Shown piece after piece: positions 1 to 10,774 of a stretch of DNA of 64,000 nucleotides. The position numbers were made by a program, and so were the translations under genes. The stretch covers positions 59,234 to 123,233 of the forward strand of contig MPNW01000185.1 of the NCBI GenBank assembly GCA_011800805.1, read 5' to 3'. The notes beneath the pieces are model-generated. The model ran no database searches, had not been told where the DNA came from, and worked only from the letters and a program-made list of their open reading frames with translations. Source of the stretch: Hirudo medicinalis (Eukaryota; Annelida; Clitellata; Hirudinida; Hirudinidae). How positions within the stretch are numbered: the stretch's first letter is position 1; each line of letters starts with the position of its first letter.

Positions 1-2430
1 AGCAATGAACCTGCATCCCATGCATGCCGTATCAGGAAACTGAAAAGAAAAGTTAAACATTAGATGCTAGCAAATAATACATTCACGCATTCGTTGCATT
101 CCCACGGCAATGGCAACAGTCGTAATGTCTAGGGCAGGGATGCTACATAAATGGCTTCATAAATGGTAGATCTATTATAAAGTGCCTTCACATCCTGGTT
201 GGATACATAAGGCACTCAAAAGTTCGGATAAATATAAACATCAAAATAAATGAAGGAAGTGGTGAAAGCAGAGAGCTTAATAACAAGTTTAAAGAGAAGA
301 GTGAGTCACAGTTGCAGCAGTCATCATCATGCCTATACATTTTATGGCAACAATAACTTAGTAAAGGCCATAATTAGAAAAAGAAATTTCTCTACTCACC
401 TTCTGGTCAACATTAGAATGCTCATTCTTCTTGCAGAAGATGGCGCAAATCTTCTTTGGATCCTTGAATATTAAGTATTCATGCACTTTTAATAGTATTT
501 ATTTTGCATGATTAATTCACACTTGATCGATAATTTGTGCATAATTAGGCGAGATGATGAAGAGTGTTGATGTGAGTGACAGATTAGTCTTTAACTCTGA
601 TGCTAATGATTAAATAATGACTTAATACATTTTTTTATACATTTGTGACTGTTATTCAAGATTCAAACTAAGAGAAAAGTCAACAATTCGACTAATGACC
701 ATGTTATTGCGATTATTGCAAATATTTAAAATCTACTGATTAAATTAATTTTGCTTAATCAAGAAGACGTCAAATGCTTACAAAGTTCTTGCGGAGTGAA
801 TCGAAGAACTGTGGGACGTACTTGTCGGCCGTTTCCTTGCACTAACAATCCACAAACTCAGCATCAAGGAATATTTTAAAAATTGAAATAATGACATTCA
901 TTGAAATTCAAATTGAAATGCATCTTCTGACATTAAACAAATGCATCTTCTGACATTAAACAAATACAACTTCTAGAAGCATATTTTTCCACAGTAGTAG
1001 AAGAGGTAGAAGAGGCATTAGAAATATTAACATTGAGAGATACAACCAGTATTTATTTCAACGTTATTGTTATTCGTTATTCAGAAAATGAAAGAAGACA
1101 TTAACATTGATATTTGTTGTAATATAATTGATACTGATATAATAATACTGATATTGATTGATACTGATATGATTATTGGAGATATAATAAACACTCATTA
1201 TCACTGACCTTAGCCCTGCCGATGAGGAAGAAATTGCAGACGACATTTTCCACAAAGTTCAGGACCTTCTTCTGCAAATCGACAAATTTTTATTTTTAAG
1301 TCAATAAGTGAAGTTTTAATGTCATAATGTCTTTAATTTGTATTTTCTTTAGTTTAACAGTATAATTAAAATAATTGATGTAATTTTATGGCCCTTTAAA
1401 ATATAACTACCATTGCGATAATTAAGGTGATGATGACTGGCTGCAATTAATTAAGTGAAGCTTCATCCTGCTTTTCCAGCAAACATCCTAAATCACAACC
1501 AGCCAATCTTTGCTCTACTTCAATGAGTTAAGATTGATTGGTCAATCAATGAGTCTTTACTAACTGTTTAACAATAACTAATACATCATTAATGTATAAG
1601 TAAAGCCTCTATTGCAACGCCCATGGTGCCTTACAAATTAACTGTTACTATTATTATTGTTGTTATTATTATTATTATTATTTTTGCCTTCAATTACTTC
1701 CATTCTTATAAATTCATTGTCATGTCGAATGTGATTCTAGCTATTTATCGACAAGAAATCTTCTGATCGACCTAATTTTACCTGATAGGNTAATGATTGT
1801 AAGTAATGATGTAATGATTGTAAGTAATGATGTAATGATTGTAAGTAATAATGTAATGATTGTTAGTAATAATGTAATGATTGTAAGGAATAATGTAATG
1901 CTTGTAAGTAATAATGTGTAATGTTTAATGTGTAATGTTTAATGTGTAATGTGTAATGTGTAATGTTTAATGTGTAATGTGTAATGTGTAATTTTTAATG
2001 TGTAATGTTTAATGTGAAATGTGTAATGTTTAATGTGTAATGTGTAATGTTTAATGTGTAATGTGTAATTTTTAATGTGTAATGTTTAATGTGTAATGTG
2101 AAATGTGTAATGTTTAATGTGTAATGTTTAATGTGTAATGTGTAATGTTTAATGTGTAATGTGTAATGTTTAATGTGTAATGTTTAATGTGTAATGTGTA
2201 ATGTTTAATGTGTAATGTTTAATGTGTAATGTTTAATGTGTAATGTGTAATTTTTAATGTGTAATGTTTAATGTGTAATGATCCTTCGCTTCCTTCGCTT
2301 TGTTATTGTGTTTTCAACTTTTATTAATAAATTGAATAACAATTGCAATTACTGTATTATAATATCTATGTTATTATGTGATGGTGATGATGATAATAAT
2401 AATAATAATAATATCAATAATAGTAACAAC

Positions 2431-2465
<35 letters not shown>

Positions 2466-2760
2466 GGAGTGGAGTTGATACCAGGTCCCAATGTTTCGGA
2501 GATTCAAAAAAATCTCTGTTGAGCACTCCATTCATCCTTCACCGAGTGGAAGGCCGAGAGGAATAATGTGAAAATTCCATAATAATAATAATAATAATAA
2601 AATAATTCTGCAATCCTAAAATAGTAGAAATTGTTGTAATAATCTTTGATATGTATTATGACAATATTACTGATAATATTCAATAAATAGTTTTAAAACT
2701 TAATTGAATCGAGACCTCGGATCACTTTAAAATCCACTGCTCCCATCGCTTGTGATAAGA

Positions 2761-2792
<32 letters not shown>

Positions 2793-5700
2793 TAATAAAT
2801 AATAAGAAATAATTTTCCATAATTACCTCGAACGTAATTAAATTCAAAATAATTGTTTGCAATTACAATGTCTAGAAGTAACTTTTTCCATAAATTGCAC
2901 TCAAGATATTATCAATAATTTCAGAGAATTAAATATTTAAATAATTATTAATATTATAAATAATTATTAATATTTAAATAATTATTAATATTATAAATAA
3001 TTATTATTTAGATTTAAAGGCCAAACGTAATCGATTCGAGGAACTCAAGTTTTTGCGTGTTTCGACGTGAAATCTTGTTTTAAACATTTCTCCATTAATT
3101 GCCAAAAAAGTTTTTAAAAATTAAAAAGTTTTTAATTGAAATTGAAACTAAACATTTCACAAAAAAGACGAAGTTTTAACTTCACTTGTTCAAATAGAAA
3201 AATAATTTTTATTATTTGTTTTTTAAAAATTTTATTCCGAAAATTCCGACGATGGATTTGGAGAAAAATGAAGAGAAGATGTTTGCTGAACGGTTGGAAT
3301 GTTACGCAACATGTGCTTTTAAAAAGCCTCCGGAACAAAGGACGGGGAGATGGATGAGTTTCTTGGTCACGTGCCAAGCGAGCCTTGACGACGGTTGCTA
3401 CCGCAAGCCTGAGTCATGGTTTCGTTTGTCTTATTGAATGTTTTACCTGTAAACAAAAATTTCCTGATTTACAAGACGTCATGATGTAATCTTATTAACT
3501 GCTAATAATAATAATATTAATAATAATATATATATATAACGTTAGATTAGAAACAATATGTGATAATATTTTTTAATAATTTTTATTTTTTATTATTAAT
3601 TTATTTTTTAATAATGTGCAATATCTTCCACTTTGAGAATTACATATGCAATTGTAAATAAAATTTCACTAAATTTAATTTATTTTAAAAAATGATTTAA
3701 ACATTTTAATTATTACATTTTTAGTTATTACATTGTACTGTGTAAGTAAAATTTAGTTATTGTACTGTGTAAGTACTTTAAGTACATTCTTAATTACACT
3801 CGTAATGTATATAACAAATGCTAATAAATTGTTGTTGGTGAGGATGTTGATGATGCTGATGTTGTTGTTGATGTTGTTTTCTTTGTTGGCGTTGATGTTG
3901 ATTTTGTTGTTGATGTTGGTGTTGATGTTGATGTTGGTGTTGTTGTTAGCGTCTTTTAATTGAATCATGAGGTTATAAAGTCCAACAATTTAAATTCCAA
4001 CAATTGAAACACTCTTAAACACGTTGCACATTCTACCTACGTCTTCCAGCTTTGTCGCTGCTCGCAGAACTAACGGCGTCCTTTCAGTCGACAGAACATA
4101 AAATAAAATGGCAATGAAAATGAAAACTAATGTTTAAAAAGATTGCGAAAGTAAAAATCACAATATCTTTATTTATCATTATTTATTGGTTTTTTTTAAA
4201 TTATTTTTTGATGACAAAATGAGGAAATGTTGAAAGCAAAAATTCCAAATGTACTTCCAAATTTTTGACGTTTTTAAATTTTCACTTTTTAATAATTGGA
4301 CTGAACTGGAAGTAGTAACTTAAGGACGTGATAGGTTGATGAATTAATTCTGTTTACAGTTTAATTCATCTTAATTCATTTTAATTCATTACATTTATTT
4401 GTGGTCCTGAGATCCAAATGGAACGCACGTCACCTACTCAGTGTCGTTGCACCATCACATAAAAATTTCGTGACGGAAATTATGCCGTGAAATTATGCCG
4501 TGAAATTATGCCGTGAAATTATGCCGTGAAATTACACTGAGAAATTATGCAGAGAAATTATGTTACATGACAATATTTTTAGATGGCAAATTAAAATTTC
4601 AGAATCAGACAAAGTTCACTTTTATTTTAAACAAAATAACGAAGCATGTCAATTTTTTGAAATAGGGTTAATTACAACGTCATCGTAATAAATGACCTCA
4701 TTAACTGTTGACCTTTTGAACCCAAACATTTTTTTAAAATACAATTTTGAAACGGTATATGCTTTTCAAATATTTCCAAATTACTGTTGTAATTGTGTTG
4801 TAATGTTGTAATAAAGAATCATTTTCAATTGTTGGTCATGTGCTTAAATTCAGAGAAGATAAATATTTAAGATAACTTAGATATTTAGCAGAATTTTTTT
4901 TTTCTGTCTTAAAACATCGCGGCATGATTAATCTAAAAAAATTTCCAATTAGCAATCTATTCGAAGCTCACCTAAATTAGATTCATTTTCTTCTAACTCT
5001 AGACGATCTCCACAAATTAATCACGATCAATGTCCCCCTTTTGACGCTACAAATCCCTACGATGTTTGGGTGGCTGGATGGGCATCAATTTCCTGGGATT
5101 TCGCGCTTTAAAAGCAGGAAGCGTGGGAGGTAATAATTAAATAAAACATAAAAAAGAATTTTTTTTTATCAGCTGGTAAATTATTTACATGAAAGTCTAT
5201 ATTGATGGAATGAAAATTATTCGTAATAATTATTCGTAAGCGAATAATATTCATATTTATTCATTTCGTGCCATTAAATGTTCACTGCTTATTCGCGTGA
5301 TGCTGTGACATTCTTTCAAAAAAAAGTTGCTTTTTATGCAAGCCGTGTTGGAAAAGATTTGTTTGGAAGATTGAAAGTTTCAATCAACATCCCAATCAAC
5401 TTGGAACTTCAACAACAACAAAACATCAATCAATCAATCAAATTTGGAGTCTCCTAGGGATCAGCTTTGTTGTTTCAAACTCTTAATATTTCAATCAACT
5501 TCATAATTATGATGTTGAGAATCAGAAATAAACTTGCATTCCTTTTAACATGTTATATTTTATTTTAATTCAATTAGTAATTAATTCCGTAAACGGAAGT
5601 ATTTGCAAGTTTTCACTTATTTATCGACACCTGCCAAGAAATGCAAAATCTGCAGTTTTCATCTTCCAACAACTGGAACTCACTGAGCTGCACTCCATCA

Positions 5701-6513
5701 TGTCAGTACTTTACTTACTCCCACCCTTCCCTCACCAATTCTACGATCTCTCCGAGGTTTTCCACACCTCATCAATTCCTCTCCACCTGGTCGTAAAAGC
5801 TTTCGTAAGTTAATTTCGAAAGTGATTTTTCAAATCTGTTTATTTTTATCTTTTTAAAAAAAAAAGCATCCGAATTCCACGTATTCCACGAATTCCAATA
5901 GGATGAGCAACTGCGTAATCAAAAAAAATAATAAAAATATAACAAACATTTTAGATATTTTAAACAATCAAAAATTAACAACAGAATTCAAATTATATTT
6001 TAAATTATTTAGATGTTTTCTTTAAGAAATATTTTCAATATTTTTGTAAACTTTGTACTTTGTAAACCTTCCAGGGGTCGAAAATGTGTTCGCGGAGGAA
6101 ACGAAATTAAAGTAGCAGGTTGTCGTTCGCCTTTGTTGATGTGTTCCTCCGCCAACGAACCGATATTGAATCCCTTTCATTAGTTTCCGGATGGGCTTCC
6201 CGTTCGGACTCCTGGAGATGTCAGACTGTTGTGCTTTGTGCGAGTGCCTAGACTGCCACTACATGCCATTACATGACATTACATGCCATTACATGTCATT
6301 ACATGACATTACATGACATTACATGCCACTACATGCCACTACATGCCATTACATGACATTACATGTCATTATTTGACATTATTTGCCATCTTTGAACAAT
6401 TCAAAACAATTCAGTCTTCGCACTCGTAAGATTGTTTATTATTATTATTATTATTGTTGTTGTTATTGTTATTATTATTATTATTGTTATTATTAATATT
6501 ATTATTGTTATTG

Positions 6514-6552
<39 letters not shown>

Positions 6553-8839
6553 TATATTATTATTATCATCATTACATAATCAAACTAACCTCAGTCTCTT
6601 TGCTCAGGAAATTCTCCCTTGTTTTGTTGACAAAATTGATGCAATCCTCACATATTCCTTCCAAGGGCTGCTAATGATTGGAATAATTTCCCTGTTATAT
6701 TTGCTCCTTAATCAATTGTTAATTACATCTGTAATTATTCGAGTGAGCAGTTAATTGTTGATAATGACACTCATTAATAGGTTAATTTGCTCGATTTACG
6801 TATTGAAATTGCAATTAAATTGCTGATAAACTTATTGAGAAAAGAATTAATGCACCTCCTTCTTATCCTCGCTCTTCTCGACAAAAAAATGATCATCAGA
6901 TGTCTTCTCCTGACTGTGGAACTGATTCTTGCAGAGTCCGAGGAGGCCGCAGATGACCTTGGGATCCTGAAGTTTAAAGGTCAAAATGATTTGATCTTGT
7001 TAATGTGAATGTTATTCGTAATAAAAAAAAAATTACATTTTATGCTTAAAACAAAATGCACTGACTTAACATCGACGGAATAAGCCGCAAGGAATCAATT
7101 CGTTCCAAAATTGATGCAGTGGTTACACAAAATTTCCATGCAGACGATTATGTCGTTAATAATTAATGGTAGAAAGTCATAATTACGCTAGAGCAGTTAT
7201 TTCAGACAGGCAACTTATTTTTGAGGCAGGATAATTGGCCAAATGAAAATTGTGACTGAGACTTCCAGTTCGTTCACATGATCCTAGGATCTGACCTGCC
7301 TTCAGTATCGACAGCTACACTGACGTTATTAATATTGCTAATATCATCAAGTTCCAATGTCTCAGAGGTCCGCGACTTAAAAATCGGAAAAGTTTGTAAC
7401 GGCCGAAGTAATCTCCCATTATTATTAACGACTATTATTACATAACGCATGAAAACATGAGATGAAAGTAGAAGGTCAAATGATCTGTTCTGGCAAATTG
7501 TTTCAAAGTCATTATGTACTAATCACATTCAATAAATGAGTCACTGTTTGACTGCAGCATCGTGAATGGCTAGCACTACCACCACAACCACCACTGCACC
7601 CCATGGGGCATTATCCCTACTACCCCCATCATCGCAAACTTACCACTCGTTCCTGGATGAGCTCGATAATATATGGCAGACCCTCCTTGATAAGAGTCTT
7701 GCACTGGGACAAAAAAAAAGTATTTCAATTTGCATTTAAATTGAAGATGTTAATTTAATAAAACGTGTCAAAAAAATGTTGGCAACTCTTCCAACAATCC
7801 TCACCTCGGCAGAAGCCTTGGTACTGGGTATGAGGTTGCAAGCTGTCATCAGGAAGTCTTGGATGAATTCCTGAATGAAAAGTTAATTTCAAAATAATCA
7901 CTTCAACGCAAGACATTAAAGCAAAACTTGATTAAACAAATGAATGATTATTAATTTACAATTATCAAGAAATTTAAATTCTAGAAGAAAATTATCGACA
8001 AACCATGGATTTGTTCTGCGACAGCATGCTGACGACGTCCTTGACGATGGTCTCACAAAACTGGCAGACTTCCGAGGGATCCTTGAACGAATAAGTTGCT
8101 AACTCTTTAGAAACGCTAAAATTAATCTATCAACTCCGAAGTAGATTAAGCACAACACTTTATAATAAATTCATTGCAATTCAAGAAACTAATTTGCTTC
8201 ACAGAATAAATGGTCAGTATCTTTGCAAATATTTAATTTCTTCAGGATATGCATCAAATCTAATGCATCAAATGCAACAGCATTCAAAATAATTAATTTT
8301 GGAAATGGTAAATAACATAAATCCCAACTTAATGCAAATTTTCATGGGCAGATTACAGAAGCTTTAACGAATCATTTAATGTATCCTAAATTTTATCTAT
8401 TTTGTACATAAACTCATGTAATTTACTAAATTCCTCAACATGTAAATTGCTTTACCTCTGTTGGCATTTCATTCTTCCAAACTGTGTTCTTGCAGTGACT
8501 GAAGGCAGAACATTTTGCTGCCTGTTTGAAACTGCTGCACCACAAGACTTCCCCTTTTGCACAATCATCAGCAAAAACAAACTGGGATGCTGCAAAACCT
8601 GGTAATTCGAAATGAAAACATTAGTTCCTACAGATTCCTGCACTTTTACAGTAACATAATTTGTACCTGATTATTTAAAACTTACCAAAGTAAATGAACA
8701 TTTTTATTTGGAATCCTAAACAACGCTTAAAAAGTGAAATCTCTCTTTGTCTTACTTTAGATTAAATGTTTAGAAAAAGGACAAAAGCAAAAATCAAACA
8801 CTTACAAGCAACGAACAGAGCAATCTTAAAGAACCCCAT
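1..8839 (-). CDS. PSAP: Prosaposin-like sphingolipid activator precursor (partial, 3' end off the left edge)
   Basis: Eleven coding exons on the minus strand: 8839-8806, 8589-8456, 8081-8004, 7870-7805, 7703-7644, 6966-6856, 6667-6590, 1271-1209, 841-782, 462-400 and 39-1, giving 262 residues in one frame. The start MGFFKIALFVA leads a signal peptide of about 18 residues. Next comes a saposin A-type domain (about 19-56; four Cys, with the VLWC and HCKNTVW motifs). Two complete saposin B-type domains follow (about 57-161 and 162-249), each with the six-cysteine pattern CxxC, C, C, C, C. A third opens at the left edge (CMGC). The family is made in the secretory pathway and cleaved in lysosomes into small proteins that present sphingolipids to hydrolases. 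Nearly every exon is half a saposin domain with phase-0 ends. The intron between 1271 and 6590 is 5.3 kb and repeat-rich. Family call is secure; the number of further domains is unknown. Confidence 0.93.
160..232. repeat. Dispersed repeat, copy 1
   Basis: About 75 bp in a saposin intron aligns along its length with 42025-42099. Shared blocks include TTGGATACAT and GGATAAATA with matching spacing. It is probably a short interspersed element family. Confidence 0.7.
1791..1916. repeat. 21-bp minisatellite, six copies
   Basis: Six tandem 21-bp units, each TAATGATTGTAAGTAATGAT plus a G in consensus form; the last four carry point changes. The array lies in the long saposin intron, directly after an undetermined base (n) at 1790. 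It abuts a second array built from the same TAATG core. Confidence 0.9.
1913..2280. repeat. TAATGTG/TAATGTTT two-unit minisatellite
   Basis: About 365 bp made almost only of two interleaved units, TAATGTG (7 bp) and TAATGTTT (8 bp). They often pair into a 15-bp higher-order unit, with occasional extra TAATGTG copies and a TAATTTTT variant. It lies in the same intron and shares its TAATG core with the 21-bp array to the left. Confidence 0.92.
2391..2790. repeat. (AAT)n microsatellite cluster in saposin intron
   Basis: Three AAT/ATA trinucleotide tracts (about 2391-2462, 2580-2602 and 2760-2790) lie within 400 bp and are separated by AT-rich non-coding sequence. No exon-like segment is visible here. 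Confidence 0.85.
3829..3956. repeat. Imperfect GTT/GAT trinucleotide tract
   Basis: About 125 bp built from GTT, GAT, GGT and GCT triplets, so the plus strand is nearly free of C and the triplet register is kept throughout. It can be read as a low-complexity peptide on both strands, but it lies inside the saposin intron with no splice context. I treat it as a microsatellite. Confidence 0.75.
4476..4565. repeat. 13-bp tandem repeat
   Basis: Four near-perfect copies of AAATTATGCCGTG followed by three diverged copies, in the saposin intron. Confidence 0.85.
6255..6390. repeat. 10-bp tandem repeat ACATGNCATT
   Basis: About thirteen head-to-tail copies of a 10-bp unit, ACATGNCATT, where N is C, A or T, plus a few ACATGCCACT variants. 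Copies decay at the right end. The array is followed by an (ATT)n tract at about 6430-6570. Both lie in the saposin intron, next to the exon ending at 6590. Confidence 0.88.
6430..6570. repeat. (ATT)n microsatellite
   Basis: About 140 bp of ATT/GTT triplets ending about 20 bp before the splice donor of the saposin exon at 6667-6590 (minus strand). Confidence 0.9.
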
Positions 8840-10774
8840 GATTGTTGAGTATCAACCTCAGTATTTCAAATTCGGGCCAAAACGGAACTCTTAAAGACGA
8901 TACAAGCAGTAGAACGCAATATAAACAATGATATTGTTAAGGTGAGCAACAGTCACGTGAATATCAAATGTTAATCATGGCAATTATATTTAAATTAACA
9001 CACTTAAAATATGACTCTTGCTTCCAACTTAATGTGTACATCCTTGTCATTATGATATATTTATTAGCATAATTTTTTTGAACGTGAATTAGATAGTGTT
9101 AGATCGCTTTCTGATGTGTTTTTAAAATTAAGTACGTGAAGTAAATATGAATAATTGCATGCATGCCATGCTTTTATTAGTAAATTTAATTAAGTCAACA
9201 TTGCTTTAAATGAATATGGAAGAATTTATTCATAATCGAGAAAGATGACTGATTGCATCAGATAAGAGATCCCAAGATATTGAGGCGTATGTCATTATGC
9301 ATCAAGTTCGTATTTAAGTATGATCTGAATTAGTTTTTTTCTGATCCTTAAATTGTTGTGGATGATGTTATGGAGTACGTGATTCGAAAGTAAAAGACGA
9401 TTTCCAAACTAAGAAGTAAGAAAAAGTAGTTTCTAACGAAGTACTCCCAGCCACTGGTAATTGCATTATGCTAATTTCCAGAGGTCAAACTGCCGAAACT
9501 TAAAAAATCTAAATGTGTATTTCAATTTCACACTGAGGTGTGAATACAAAACAGACTCTAAGTGAGGAGCAAAAATGCCACTTTTGATGATTAATTCAGG
9601 AGAAAGGTCAAGTTGTTCTCTCCATCCGTACTCTCGCCAACGTCACACTGTTCTAGTCACACAAGAATGTTTATAACTGTGCCACATCCGCATTGGTCAG
9701 CGTTTCCATGCTTCGGTTGATGCGATTCTGCTGCCTGCATGGAATGGCCTCATGTTAATTTCCGCGCTCTTCTCTTTTCCATCGAGAAGGACTCACGGAA
9801 TGAATGTATGGAACGCCGGTGGAAAGTGACTCGGTTTACGAGGCGTGCTAGGTATTTTATTTAGCGCTGCCATCCTCATCTTACTGCCTTTCCATTCCAG
9901 AGGTAGGTGCTTTCGTGAATCTGAGAAATCGTGAGCTATGAGTTTGGCTGATCTAAGCTTGATTAGCGAATGAAACTCTACTTTTCTTTGCGATAATTTG
10001 ATCGCCGATTTGGGAATACCATGCCACGAGTGGACTTATTTCGTGTGATTAAAAGTGACTATTTAAGAACATAATTTATTGCCCTACAAAACAATCTTAT
10101 GTTTAAAGTGCTCGATGTGCATTCGCATAGAATGACACCGCATGCGTTTATTGACATTGGTGGATTAAATTCAGAATATTGGATATTTGTTTCCATAATC
10201 AAAAGTCTGACATCGAATTAAATTGCATCAACCAAAACCCAATTTTAGTTTCCGAAACCCAGCAATATATCGTCGCATAAATGCATTTGAATGTTCTTGC
10301 AATAACCTTGTAGGATTCCAAATTTATCCTTATGTCACGATCAAACGCAACGGTGACCCGTGCAAAAAAGATCAGTCTCTGGTATCGACGAACGATGATT
10401 GTATATTCATGGGCTCTTCCACAACATCGTGCCATGCGTCACATGCCTTTTCTTCGTTTCTTCTTTTTTTTAATGAAAATTTAATTCCATCTCGTTAAGT
10501 TTTGATGAACTGAAAGAGCGATGCGGCCGAAAATAGTGAAGAACCTTAAAGAGTCCTTTGTGATGTCTGATCCATATGCAGGACACCGAAGTTTATCGCT
10601 TTTAGGGAATTTGAAATAAAAAAAAGATGAAAGCCTTCTTGTTTTATGCTTCTTTCCATTCAAAAATAGTCTCATTTCATTCAGAATCCTTCCGACGATG
10701 CGTGCAGATCTCAAAAACTTTCACGAAAGCTCAGTCAGTTTCTCGTCTCATCAGTCAGGATCAACTGTTTATAA
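8840..10774. other. Intergenic spacer between saposin and TARP genes (divergent pair)
   Basis: This 1.9-kb stretch separates two divergent start codons and should hold both promoters and 5' UTRs. I find no coding exon. The block 9600-9990 is noticeably richer in GC than its flanks and ends in a donor-like CCAGAG followed by GTAGGTGC. It could be a 5' non-coding exon of the TARP gene, but that is inference only. Confidence 0.5.

Noticed and set aside
1791..2280. Possible CRISPR-like array
   Set aside because: Units are 7, 8 and 21 bp with no unique spacers; this is a eukaryotic minisatellite.
5550..5813. 87-codon open frame in the saposin intron
   Set aside because: Wrong strand for the gene, no motif, chance frame in AT-rich DNA.
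10199..10714. Several 77-91 codon frames on both strands before the TARP start
   Set aside because: Mutually overlapping, no homology; the region is better read as promoter and 5' UTR.
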